A stretch of 64,000 nucleotides of DNA. Origin: Pyrrhosoma nymphula (Eukaryota > Arthropoda > Insecta > Odonata > Coenagrionidae). A program made the translations under genes and the position numbers. Location: positions 143,957,977-144,021,976 of the forward strand of contig OY754332.1 in NCBI GenBank assembly GCA_963573305.1, read 5' to 3'. This document shows positions 25,400-36,800 of this stretch, one piece after another; the first letter of the stretch is position 1, and every line of letters starts with the position of its first letter. Under the pieces are notes generated by a model that saw only the letters and a program-made list of their open reading frames with translations, made no database searches and had not been told where the DNA came from.

Positions 25400-26320
25400 C
25401 AATTCCTTTTTCCTCACCCTCTCCCTTCCTCCCTCCTAGACCGTCGCTATTCGAACCGGACCCCCTCCTTCTCCCCCCCCCCCTGTTTAACGCTGAGGGA
25501 CCATAATCTTCGCCGACACCCCTTCCTGCCCATCCCTCTTCTCCCCACGCCTCCACTAACTCATCGCCCCGTGCCCTCCTTCTCTTCCCCCTCCCCATCC
25601 CCTAACCGAAGAGGGCAGCTCAGCCCTACGTGTTCCTCAGGAGGTTATATTTCCAGCATCGATCCACCGCCCCTCTCCTTTTCCTGCGACCCTGCGCGTG
25701 GCCAAAACCTAAGGGCTGCATTGTTCCTTAAAATTCCAGAGCATTTTTTTAAAACGAAAAGGCAATGCTCAAAAACTTTAGGGAAAGAAGGAGAGCTTGA
25801 AGGGAAGCAGGACTAAGGGGAATCTGGGCCAAGGTGGAAAATCCCTGACCCCCACCCACGCCCCGGGGTCAACCGGGATAAAAGGGCGACGGCGGAGGGA
25901 GAGGACCGAGCCCAGCAGACGCTCCTTACGCACAGCGAAACTCCGCCGGGGGTCGCGACTAGGAAAATCAAAGTTCGCCCCCGACACGCCGTCGCCGGCC
26001 GTTCCGATGGCAGCGGGACCCACAGAGTCGGAGCGAAGCAGCCATCCCACACCCGCAGCGCGGCGGCCGACTCGCCGCCGTGGACATCCTAGGCGGGGTC
26101 CCTCAGGCAAGAGGGGACGCCAGCAGCAGCCAACCACTCCCCAGGTCGATCGTCCCCTCCAGCCCCGGCAGCGGAGTGATTCCACGCCCCGTGAACCCTC
26201 CTCCCTCCCCTCGCCCGTTGGAGAACGTCGTCAGCTGTTGTAGATGAGATCCGCCGGAAAGCCGTATTGCCCCGCATGCTGTTCGGGAGGACCCCTCGGC
26301 TGCCCCCTCCCCAGTGCTCT
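25400..26320. promoter_or_regulatory. Pyrimidine tract and CpG-rich stretch
   Basis: A strongly pyrimidine-rich tract (25410-25610, with a run of C near 25476) is followed by CpG-dense sequence to about 26.3 kb. Long frames occur on both strands but are Arg/Pro-rich low-complexity shadows of base composition. A promoter or first exon is possible and unproven. Confidence 0.25.
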
Positions 26321-26444
26321 CCCTATCGCCTATCCCCACGCTAGACATTGGACACATTCCCGTTATCGGGACCAGAAGAAAAAACTTATTCAATTTCATA
26401 ATTTTTTTACCTGAGTAAGAGAAGTTCCAATGTTTGTAACTCGT

Positions 26445-27322
26445 AATTGGGTCATTCCATGCCAATTCACCGAACACTTGTGGCAGCACCATTTCAGAAA
26501 GTATTCAAATTTTACACACTTACTACCACATGTCTGTAAGGCCCAAAACCAATGTTTGTTTATTTTATTACATGACCTCAAGGACTTACAGGCCCTTGAA
26601 GGTCGCAGCGTGTTGTAAAAATGACACTTTCAGCGAGTATCGGTAATTAGAATTACTTGGAAACTACAAGTTGTTGGAGAATGGTTCGAATACCAGATTA
26701 ATCATCACAAATTGAACTTTCATTTGACAGAGTTTTCATTAACCACACTGTATAACATATATGAGAACAATAGAACAGCTTATGATACTGAAAATTTCAT
26801 ATTTTTAAATAGTCTTCCACCTCTGGCCCAAGAATGATAAATTTTCAAATTTTCTTATTTTTTGAAGCTTGTAACAGCTAGAGGCTCAACAAACATACAA
26901 AGTTTTTCTTACACTCACTTACTATGGTACCAAAATACACTACAACAAAAATATAGACCTTGCGATCACAACCCTTCCACAAGGAAAAAAGTAGCAAAAG
27001 TTATAAAAAAACAGCGATTTGAATCGAAAATTTGGACTGATTGTTCTCCTATATGTTATACAGTGAGGTTAATGACAACTCTGTCAGGTGAAAGCTCAAT
27101 TTGTGATGATTAATCTGGCATTTGTACCACTCTCCTGCAACCTGTAGTTTCCGAGTAATTCTAATTACGGATACTCGCTGAAAGTGTCATTTTTACAACA
27201 CGCTGCAACCTTCGTGTAAAATTTGAATGTAGACATGTGCGTGTAAAATTTGAATTTTTTCTGAAATGGTGCTGCAACAACTTATTTTAAAATCGGGTGA
27301 AATGGTATGGAATGACCCAATT
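26445..27322. mobile_element. Non-autonomous element with long inverted repeats
   Basis: AATTGGGTCATTCCAT begins the left end and its complement ends the right end (27307-27322). Inverted similarity extends inward a few hundred bases on each side, including GAGTATCGGTAATTAGAATT against its diverged complement near 27.15 kb, and AATCATCACAAATTGA against its counterpart near 27.1 kb. The centre is AT-rich and codes for nothing recognisable. No clear target duplication remains. The superfamily is not determined. Confidence 0.65.
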
Positions 27323-27559
27323 GTAATAAAATGTCAGTTTACCAACATCACGGGTGAGAATCATTCCTCGTCTTCCCCCTCTCTCCCTGAGATTGACCAC
27401 TACCACTCCCCCACCTTCCTTCAATTAGCGGGTCTGCGCCCCGCCGCTGCCTACATCGCCTTTCTGACAGAAAAGGCAGCAGGAGGAGAAAGGGAATAAA
27501 GGCCCTTCCTGAGGAGGCGCGAATGCAGGGTGTGTTAACCCATTTCCCCTCGTGAAAAG

Positions 27560-27665
27560 TCCACCACCATGTCTCACTCGAGTCGGATGGGGTGTTAAAC
27601 GCACAGGCCCCTTGGGGTCTTTCGTCAAGGGTTCGGCCAAATCCGACGCTGGGTTTCTCACCACG
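27560..27665 (+). repeat. SINE body fragment
   Basis: GTCGGATGGGGTGTTAAAC (27582-27600) matches 18 of 19 bases of the complement of 36630-36648, which lies in a tRNA-headed SINE. This copy has lost a recognisable head. Confidence 0.5.
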
Positions 27666-28396
27666 CACGGCTGCCAACCGTCCTCAGTTTCCCGAATATA
27701 TCTTTATTTTTACTCGGTGTTTTACCGTTACCGTTTAGAGGAAGGATGATGACTCTTGTGAGGAATGATGGCTCTTAAATGGTTGAGACCCTATCGGTTT
27801 AGTTTGGAAACCGCGTAATTTTAATCTGCTGCGGTTGTGAGGATGCATGGTATCTGAAAGGGGGTTACAACACAAAAGTCGTCACTGTTTTACCCATTCT
27901 TCCTCATTGCCGAGGAGAGAGTTGGCAGCCCCATCTACACCCTCCATTCTCCCGATAACCCTTCCCTTAACCTCCCACCAGTGACCCTCTAATGACCCCT
28001 TCAGCTGTCGGCTCTATTGTCCCCGAAATGCTGCTCCCGTCACTGATTCTCATAGGTGCCATTCCACCCTAATCGATACCGTGTCCCCCAAATTCACCCA
28101 AGCCCCGATTCTCGTTGTCCACCACACTCGCGCATTCACCCGGAACAGACATTCCCGTAGGAATGCACGTGTGTGCGACGTGTGGTGCTTGGATGGTGCG
28201 CGAGTGATGCAGCCGAAACCTGTTCGGCGCGTCGGAATCCCGGGAATGACTCCCCTTGGCGGAAATTGCAGACACCGTCCGATCGCGCTCATTCGTCGGC
28301 GCAGATTTTGCATCGAACTGTAACTAAAAGAGAAATCGTTATTAAGTCACCGGTGATATTTGACCACCTAATCGAAGTCCCTGGGATAATGGTCGT
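27666..28396. other. No gene recognised
   Basis: Short overlapping frames only. Confidence 0.35.
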
Positions 28397-28602
28397 AAGC
28401 CGTGTTTACACGATGCATTTACCCGCGCAAGTACGTGGCTGGACAAATGCGTGAACACATTCACCGAATTAGAACAGGGGCTATTTTCTGTCCACGCATT
28501 CACGCATTTGCGCAATTTTGAGTGTTTACACGGTGAAATTTTGATGGTGATTGTGTTCACGCATCTACCCGCGCGGGTAAATGCGTCGTGTAAACACGGC
28601 TT
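28397..28602. mobile_element. 206-bp MITE with GTGTTTACACG ends
   Basis: Ends AAGCCGTGTTTACACGATGC and (complement) AAGCCGTGTTTACACGACGC are inverted repeats matching at 31 of 32 positions. Further copies of GTGTTTACACG and AATGCGTGAACAC lie inside in both directions, so almost the whole element is inverted-repeat sequence. The terminal motif resembles that of the 22.3-kb element, so the two may share a transposase source. No ORF. Confidence 0.7.
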
Positions 28603-31600
28603 CAAGTAATTCATTCATGTGACGGAACAGGAAATACGTTGTCTGACCTTTTTAGCCTCTTTAAATCATTCATTTATCAAGATCATTTGGCGGTATACTG
28701 AATGCAGACGAAAAGATCATTTCATTTGAAATATATGCACTTATTTTTATCAACTTCAGCAGTCATCAGTCCACAGATTGATCTACCGCAGTTCTTGACT
28801 CCACTCTCCTTTCTGCTTACATTTATAAGTTTTCATTTTAACATTCATTTCCATTTTAACATTAGTTTTCATTTTAACATGAAATCATTGATTTATTCCG
28901 TCCATGGTCTTTCGCGGTTAAACATCCGGAATCGAGTAGATTGCTTCAATTTTACAGCGTGGTCACTCACCCAGGAAAACCAGGATAATCTGGAAATAAA
29001 CAGATATTAAACTACCGGGAAAATGCCGAAAATTTCGCTGTTTCCGTTGACTCCGCTAGCTTTGAAATCTTTGCTATCGTGCAGTAATTTTCAATTTTGC
29101 AGTCATGTGCGAAAACCTAGGATTTATTTTAAAATTTAATTTCTAGACGTTTTTCATGCATAAAAAATTGAACTAGTGGGTATAAAGTAAATCTTTCGAT
29201 TGAGGTTCTGGCTCTGATAAATCGGTTTCTATGATCGCCATAGGTTTCTTTAAAGGTATCCAATTAAATTCACTGTAAAAAAGTTCGATTTCGACGTACC
29301 TTTGATTTTAATTCGAAGTAATGAAGTTTAATGAACGCGTTGAAGAGAGGTAGGATGTATGCTGAGATGGAGAGAGAAACCATGCAAGGAAATTGGGGCC
29401 TGCGCCAAAAAAGTCTCGAGGATTTTTACTCTCATCCATTTACTTTGAATGGTAGATCACCGTAATAATTATAAATCTATAGGATCACAAAAACTCTCCA
29501 CAGTTCGACTGATGTCTTACTAATATGAAAACATGCCTTCAGCTGAGAGAATGAAATAGATGCATATCGACGGTTACCCCGCCACTGTGAAAAAGCTCAA
29601 CTCTGCCTTTCGAGCATCGAGAGAGACCGTAGAAAATTCTTTTTCTGGGAGATTCAAGGAATTGTGAAATGAAATCGAGCTTTACAATTTTCCACTTACA
29701 GTTTATTATTTTCACCACCGCGGTTTTAATGCATAGGCGTCGGTGTCAAGAGTAAAAGTGTACCATTCGGTTCTATTTAGGTGATATGTTACAATTACTT
29801 GGAGAGAATTGTTTTACTTTTAAAAATGACGCCAGGACGTTGAAGCCGCGATTGAAATAGTAGTAACCGATTTACGTATGTGGAATAAATAAGCTTGTTT
29901 TTGTTCCATTATTAGGGATTTTTAGGAATCTATTACAAAAAGCAGCGATAGTGAAGCAAGCTACCGTATACCTGTATCAACATAGGCGTAAATTGTGCGG
30001 CACTCAATTACTGAATGTCTTCGGTGTCCCAGAGCTTGTTCCTTTTGCTATTAGAAATAAAGTCTAGTGATGGACGTTAAAAATTATTCTAAGGAGCCCT
30101 TCGAAAGTGCCGCCAAAAAATCTTCCCAATCCTCCGAAGTTAAGAAAACCGGAGGGGCGCTCCTGTCGCCTCCAGCGATTCAGTTACCGGAGGACACCCT
30201 GCGGTCTCATGTCAACTTGTGAACACTAAGTCATGAAATTAATACTTGGGGCCATTATGCGACAGCCAAAATACAATGCCTAAAGTCCTAAATAATAACA
30301 ATTCTTGACGCTTTACGCGTGAAATAGTTCACGTTTGATACTCGTCGGACAACATATTGATGTTCTAATGGACGAAAGAAAATTGTCTTATACGGCAAAC
30401 TTCCTCTTTACTCAATACGATCTATCGAAAAAATGAATGCCTTAGGGCTCGAGCCTCTTCCCTGGGATTCTCCGAGTCACCTCTTAATCACCCGATGGAT
30501 AGTGCTAGCGTACCAGATGAGCATCCATAGCTCACCGTTAACGAAATTTGACTCATCCGGGACCGTAAGTCACCTGCCACTTACATTTTCAGGGAAATGC
30601 TTAAACTATGATCCGAATATATCTTTTTTTGCTGCACGTACGCACCAGGGTCATTATAATATTATGGTATGGCGCCCATTTTAATGAACCAAAGACTAAA
30701 TCCTAAATGGAACATGTATTGAAGGTCTATAAAAGAAGGAAATAGTTTCTGAGGCGATAGGCAGGCAGAGAAATGTTTTATTTTATTTAAGTAGATATGC
30801 CTTTAAGAAAAATCGCCGTTCGTCTTACTGGTCATTACTACCTGCTAGTAATGCGCCCAATAGATACTAGTTCATACCAAAACTGTCTCTTATCTCCATT
30901 TTAATACATTAAAATTCTCAAAAACCGGTTATGAAATAACCGGAATCAAACGGAAGAATGCCCTATAATGAACCGGGAAATTTATTTCTGCTACCGAGTG
31001 GCCGGTCTCATTAAAGTAAAAATTATCTGTGTGAGGAAAACTATAAACAGTAGCTTTGAATTAGACATCTGATATCTCAAGATAGATTTGTCTTTACATT
31101 ATAAATCAGCTTTATGAAATTTTATCGACAGCATTGATCGCGGGTCCTCTTTCGAATCCTGCCACACGTAAGGGCGAGTCGCAGTCAGTTCGCGGCCCTC
31201 ATGGGCGGAGATTCCTCGCGGGGTGGCAATTGGTGGGAACCAGTTCTCTTGCATACAAATTACTCGCAAGATCCGACGTCTCTGGCTGGGAAACTCGCCA
31301 ATCTGGAGCCAACAGCCTTGACCCGAACCCGGTTGATTTTATACTGTTGGTGAATAGGGATCGAAGGCCTCCTTTAAGCGGGCCAATGTCAGCGCTTCCA
31401 AATTCATTGTGTGCATCTATCGTTGGCCTTTAATCATGAAAAAATATCGCCTCCCTGGGTCGGGTTATGTAGTCCTCGCGGAACTTGGTGGCGCTCGCCA
31501 GTGGAGAGCTTGAGGTCAGTCTGGGTGAATGCTCCTCGCCTTCCCGCTCGTCTAATCGTGGATAATCGGGCAGATGAACCAAAGATGTCCCGCAGAGACC

Positions 31601-31727
31601 TCCGGAGGACCCTCGGTCCCTTTGTACCTCCACGCTCGCATGACTTCTTTTTACTGAACCTTGATTGGGATGACAGGATAGGAGACACACGAATGTGTGA
31701 AATTTACAGTGAAAAAGCATTCGTGTG
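28603..31727. other. No gene recognised
   Basis: AT-rich. A lone B-box-like TTTCGAATCCTGCC at about 31148-31161 may be a decayed SINE head. Nothing else supported. Confidence 0.35.
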
Positions 31728-31793
31728 GAGTGGGATTCGAACCCAAATCCTCCAAATTGGCGCCGGGTGCTCTAACCAATGAAGCCAGCCATA
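31728..31793 (-). repeat. tRNA-derived SINE head, well preserved
   Basis: Minus strand: GGCTTCATTGGTTAGAGCAC (A-box, complement of 31768-31787) and GGGTTCGAATCCC (perfect B-box, complement of 31732-31744). Acceptor ends do not pair well. A hairpin CACACGAATG / CATTCGTGTG (about 31687-31727) follows in the SINE body. Confidence 0.6.
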
Positions 31794-32146
31794 CGAATTC
31801 ACTGTGAATTCCATCCCAGTCCAGGTGAATGATATTTTTTCCTTGTGAATTTTACAATGTGTCTGATAGCGGGCAACTCCCGCTCAGTTTTTAATGCTTA
31901 GTAAAAACACTTTACCGATGATTTCTAAAATTGACCGTCAGATGGCTGTGGGACTTGCCGTTATCTCTCTTATAAAGTGCCGTGCAGATGGTGCGTTTTG
32001 AAACTCGTGAAGTGTTATTTAGAAATATCGTCAATTTTCCATGTTTCTTCCCCGACAAATTGATAGTTTTATTTATATCCATGTTGGACAAAAATCAATT
32101 TTGTTGTTTCCACAAGCTTTATTTCTCTGGCACGACGCCCGTTTCT

Positions 32147-32185
32147 CCACACTGTGGCATAGCACATGACTATGCCACAGTGTGG
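32147..32185. repeat. Perfect 16-bp hairpin
   Basis: CCACACTGTGGCATAG (32147-32162) and its exact complement (32170-32185) enclose CACATGA. No associated gene. Confidence 0.65.
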
Positions 32186-32232
32186 TGTTTTATTATTATT
32201 ATTTTTTTTTTCATTTTATTTTAGGGTAGTTC

Positions 32233-32310
32233 GAAGGTTATACGTGTGAGAGGAAGGCCTGGACTGAGAAAGTCGTGTGTAAATGCGGTGAAAGAGATAC
32301 ACTTATGATA
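32233..32310 (+). mobile_element. LINE tail fragment
   Basis: The frame SSKVIRVRGRPGLRKSCVNA and then VKE matches the VRGRDRPRKSWVKVV motif of the 7.76-kb LINE tail, with shared nucleotides GAGAAAGTC. It is a short decayed C-terminal piece. Confidence 0.45.
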
Positions 32311-33040
32311 AGGTTATTTTGGTTATCCTAAACTAACTGGTACTCTGTTTGATATGAACAACAAAATCATACCCTTCCTCGCTATTTTTCGCAAATTGAA
32401 CTGTACAATTTTACTTTAAATTTCATTATGCTAAATGAGAAAATGGGTGTAACATGGAGAAATACAGTATTTTTCTTTTTAATGTGATCACCATCTACGC
32501 GAAAAACAGTTTGTATGGAAGTGTTTATTTCAGGGAATTGAATGGTGATAAAATTGGGGACCTGCCCATCATATATTTTTGAGTTTTTAGCAAATTACTA
32601 CTATAATTGAAGTGAAAACGCATTGATTTAATTATTGTACTTTGTTGTAGGTAAGATTATTCAGTACTGGGGGGTTGCGCTGCAGTCGGCTTCTATGACT
32701 GGTCGTCGACTGATTTGCATATTTATACCTAAGTATTTGGTTTTTAATAGTTAGCCATTTCGTCGGTGGAAGCAGTATTTTAAAAAAAATACAAACGATA
32801 AAGTTGAATTTAGTGTTTTTTTTTGCTCACCCAGTGGCAGTGGAACCTCTTTAAAAATTGATTCTTCGACTATTTTACATATTTAGTATGTTATTAGTGC
32901 TCTCCTGTAACCTATGCTTATAATCGTAGAATTTAAATGTTTAAAAATAGCAGTAGGTACATTTGAAATGACTCGAACGAAAGTGCGAAACTGCTCATTT
33001 GTGTCTCGACTCGTGCAGTGGCGAAGGATTTTTCTGGCCA
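32311..33040. other. No gene recognised
   Basis: AT-rich sequence, no credible frame. Confidence 0.35.
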
Positions 33041-33043
33041 GCG

Positions 33044-33240
33044 GCCTGCCACGGTGGAAACACCGGTTCCCGATTAGTCACCGAAGTGAAGCATCGTTGG
33101 GCTCGGCTCCGAGTTCGGAGGGGTGATCCTCCGATTCGTCCGAGTGCTGTTGCCCCCATCTGCGCGTGGCAGACAGTATGTGCGAAATGACCTTAGCCGT
33201 CGAAGCACGTTTAACAAAAATACTACTAAAAATACTAGGA
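33044..33240 (+). repeat. 5S rRNA-derived SINE or 5S pseudogene
   Basis: 33044-33154 follows the layout of a 5S rRNA gene: GCC start, ACCGGTTCCCGATTAG, GTCACCGAAGTGAAGCATCG (the internal promoter A-block region), TTGGGCTCGGCTC, GAGTTCGGAGGGGTGATC (C-block region), and GAGTGCTGTTGCC at the 3' end. It is about 111 bp against about 120 for 5S, with substitutions in the promoter. It continues into CCTTAGCCGTCGAAGCACGT and A-rich sequence, which suggests a 5S-headed SINE rather than a 5S gene. Confidence 0.7.
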
Positions 33241-33620
33241 GTCTCCTAAGTGTCGCCGAATAGCCGCGACCATCTCTTCCCCTGTAGGTGATCCTTCCGG
33301 CAGTTGGAAACAATGCCCTCACCCTCGGCGACTGCTGCGCCGCGGAGGAACAAAGAAACGCGTGAGGAACTGCCGCAGCGGAGAGCATGACCACGAGGGC
33401 GAGGAGCAGCCGAGAACATAATATTCAAGGTCTATGGCCGAGAGCAACTTTCATTTCAACAAGTATGAAAGATTCGCGTCGCGTCGCCACATGACGCGCT
33501 CAAACGTACTTCCACCCACTCTTTCAACTTCGATTGCTAGAAAGGGCTTTCCCTTGAAGTCCGAAGATGGCGCGGCAGCCGCGCGGAGAGGGCGTGAATA
33601 GCGGGAAATTCCCCAAATCA
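33241..33620. promoter_or_regulatory. CpG-rich stretch, possible promoter
   Basis: CpG-dense sequence about 4.4 kb upstream of the FGD-type coding start. It contains AAGATGGCG near 33563 in good start context, opening a frame of only 23 codons. It could hold a non-coding first exon of the downstream gene. No TATA box or initiator could be assigned. Confidence 0.25.
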
Positions 33621-33907
33621 TTCGACACCGCAGTCTTTTGACTCCATCTGTCTGACGTTACTACCGTGACGAGCTGCTTGTGATCGATACCATGGATGTC
33701 GTTGGCACACCTGTGCGCTCTACTTTTTTTTCCGTTGCATGTAAAGATCGCATTTTCCCTGTACTTACCTTGTGATAAATTTCGCTACTGACGTATTTGT
33801 CTAGTAATGATGTTAATGCATTCCATTTTGGTGGTTGGCTTGAGTTTTTGCTCACGATATACCGTATCGTCTAACCTCATACGCTGCCGCTATCGCTATA
33901 CCTTTGT

Positions 33908-33967
33908 CCGAGGCGGGATTTGAACACGTGACCTTTGAGTTGCCAGTTTGACTACCGCGGCCAGCAC
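33908..33967 (-). repeat. tRNA-derived SINE remnant
   Basis: Minus strand: GGCCGCGGTAGTCAAACTGG (A-box region) and GTGTTCAAATCCC (B-box, complement of 33914-33926). Confidence 0.5.
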
Positions 33968-34439
33968 AAAATTATTGACACAAAAGTAAAGAAAACATGG
34001 TGTCGTACACTCCTAAGTGTTATTTATCTTTTTATACTTACAATTAGATGAAGTTCCAAAAAATTGCGCACGCGATAATTTAGTATAATTATATGTAAGT
34101 TTAGTATAAGTATAGCCTGGATGTGTAGTCCTCCCCTAATTTTTGTGCGGCAATGGAACTTAAATGTTTCATGGCAGTAGAATATTTCGGGTATATGAAT
34201 TTGGTGTGTGGCACGTGGGAATGTTATTTTCAGTATCAATAGAGAAATGCAGTGAGGGATGGATGTTTCGTCAAAGAAGGTGGTTTTATTATTTCTGGCG
34301 TTAAAGGGCGAGTGAGATAACGGTGTGCTGTGTTTGTGTGATCTTGCTGATGAAATGAATGGGAGTCGAATAGCCAAACAGATTAATGATGGAAGAAGAA
34401 ATTGTGAGATAATTTGGGTTTCAATGAGAAAGTCAAGGT

Positions 34440-34850
34440 TGGATGTTGTCGAAGAACCTGTCCAGTAGAAATGCTGGGAGCCCCCGGAATAACAGGGAGA
34501 AGGTAGATGATGCATGCATCGATTCGAGGAATGTGGTAGAGGTGTGGTTGGAAGGGAAAATTAGGAAGAAATTAATACAAATGAGCCAGTCTCCTAGGAT
34601 TGAAATCAGGAATATACCTCTACCCACGAAGGCGTGTGGCAGATGGTGTTGGGGCACCAGCCATGCAGAGGTGGGGATGGGGAAAAGGCACTGTGGGACA
34701 CTATCCATGAAGATGGGACGGAATATAAGAAAGGAGTGGGGAGAGGGCAAGGACGGAAAGTGAGCTGGGAATGTGAGCGCCCCTTGCTTTGCTATGTGTG
34801 TGGCAGGGGGTGTTGGGTCACCGTGGGAATTGTGGGAATGACGTGAAAAG
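34440..34850 (+). repeat. Purine-rich repeat with two GTGTGGCAG cores
   Basis: CGAAGGCGTGTGGCAGATGG at 34627-34646 followed by TGTTGGGGCACCA, and GTGTGTGGCAGGGGGTGTTG near 34796, are partial copies of the repeat at 15.4 kb. Surrounding sequence is purine-rich and the frames on both strands have no domain. Confidence 0.4.
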
Positions 34851-36599
34851 GAGAAAGATATATGGGTTTCGACTTTAGTATATCGCTATTAATCGTACGT
34901 TGGAAGGAGGACTTTTTCACATCTAAGTATTTGACTGTTTATCTATAGTATTTTGTCGCTTCTGTCGGCTCTAGAGATGCAGTTTGCTAGTAACATAAGA
35001 TCCTCCATGTCACCCCGAAACTCCCGTGTTCTCAAAATATCAAATTATCTTAACCTTTCGTGTAACCTCTCTGGTCTTTAGCGAATTCCAACCTCGTCAT
35101 TCAGCTTTATCACACTCTCACTTCCCTCGTAATAACTGAAAGGAAATGAGTTTTTGACCGATCTTCGAAATAGAGCAGCGTGATTTTACGTATTACGTAT
35201 GATTCATCCTTAAAAATGACTCTTCGGTGAATTCCTTTTGCGATATTGCTGTGCCTTAGGCGATATTTTTAGCCTGTTTATCACCCATGGGCTTAGAGGC
35301 CGCATTCTTTGGTGTTCCTGTCATAGCTATGCCCCTACAGATTCTTCGAAGTAGCATCTTGAAACTCTTGACCCGCATACGTGAACTTCGCCCTGTTTCC
35401 AGATTCACTGATACAAAATATGCTGCTCAGGAAACATTCTACTTCGCAATTTAGGAAATCCATTAATCTAAATCCATAAAATTTGTAATATTTAGTTATT
35501 TGATCTTATTTATGTATGAGAAATAGCACGCCGAGGTTAACGAAGGTAGCTCACCATAAAAAATCACTATCCTTAGCTTTATCTTGTTGGTAGTACACCG
35601 TATCATACTGTTCTTAGTGTGACTGGTGAAATGCATGGTGAGCAATAAAGAAAACCCTGTGCGATTCTCATCGATTTAGGGACTTCCATTCAATTTGGAC
35701 GCCTTTCCTTGTGCAAAAACATTTAATCACCTACTATGCTTCTGTATCAATTATTCACCATGTTTCACCTTCGCTGTTCATTCTACAAAAATTTTCGCAC
35801 CCGTATACAGGACGGTAATGTAATATATTGGACGGTAAATAGTTAGTATCAGGTTTATGTATTGAAGTAGAGTGTTTATTAGGTTATTGTATAATAGTTG
35901 GGACAAATTCTCTTGCCTAGTGCGGACGAGTGCTGCGGCGAGAGCGATACGAGTTCTCTTTTCGAATCTTTGAATTCCTTTCGTCCAAACTCTTCGATGA
36001 AAATCAATGCACGTCTTCACCCGCTGGCTTACTTGAGATCGGAACCTTATGACCTTGTAAATTCACTTTTCTTTACTTAGCCTTTTATTATATCCTCTTA
36101 TTTTATTATTTTTTCTTATTTTTCCTTGTGGTTCATCCTCAACATTCCTTGACCCATTCAGTTTTCATCACTTTTCTCGAAAGTAATTATTTTGTGAACC
36201 TCTCTAAACTTCTTTTCTAAATCCTCTGCGGTTGGAGGTCTCTTCATTTTAGTTTTCCCCAATGACCAATGGCTGGTTGGCTCGTGAGGAGGGGACCGAC
36301 GAGAAGGTCTTTCATAAAGTATAATGGTGAATAAGTAGTAGTTTGATTGGTTAGGGAAGGGTTGCATGCGGATGGGAGAAGGATAGAGGAAACCCTTGAA
36401 ATTTGAAGGCCTGCTTTCACGAGGCTTGTGCTTGAGCGAGTGTGCAATTGTCTGAATGACGCCGTGTGCACACGTACACTTGCATAAATAGCCCCTGATT
36501 CGATTGGGAGAGCACGTTTTCGTTGATGAACCTGGCGGTGCGAGATCGTACATCGTGTAAGACAGGCCTCGAGAAAAAACCTGCGTCCGCGTCGCTCTA
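34851..36599. other. No gene recognised
   Basis: AT-rich. The minus-strand frame at 36.16-36.55 kb shows no known domain. Confidence 0.35.
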
Positions 36600-36800
36600 C
36601 TCTGAGCGAAATGCGCTAAGGGGTTCAGAGTTTAACATCCCATCCGACGGACGGAGTACTGTACTTGAAGTGCTCTTCTCAACGTAGGAGGTACCTAAAG
36701 GGGGATCGGCATTCCGCTGAAAAATCTCCGCCGCTGCGAGTATTCGAACCCGGACCGTCGGAATGGGAATCTACTACTCTGGCCACTACACCAGCCCCAT
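36600..36800 (-). repeat. tRNA-derived SINE with body
   Basis: Minus strand: GGTGTAGTGGCCAGAGTAG (A-box, complement within 36771-36792) and CCGGGTTCGAATA (B-box, complement of 36741-36753). The body runs on to a GTCGGATGGGATGTTAAAC motif (complement of 36630-36648) also found at 27.6 kb. It is the most complete SINE in the window. Confidence 0.6.

Noticed and set aside
25205..26492. Frames of 129 to 203 codons on both strands
   Set aside because: They follow a pyrimidine tract and a CpG-rich stretch. Composition is biased and the frames overlap antisense.
31126..31165. Plus-strand SINE at 31.1 kb
   Set aside because: Only a B-box-like TTTCGAATCCTGCC is present, with no A-box at the right distance.
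31728..31793. Functional tRNA gene
   Set aside because: A- and B-boxes are good, but the acceptor stem does not pair and body sequence continues, so it is read as a SINE head. The same reasoning applies to the other tRNA-like heads.
33044..33154. Functional 5S rRNA gene
   Set aside because: Too short, with changes in the internal promoter and an attached SINE-like tail.
34443..34763. Two opposing frames of 105-106 codons
   Set aside because: Fully antisense to each other in purine-rich repeat sequence, without a domain.
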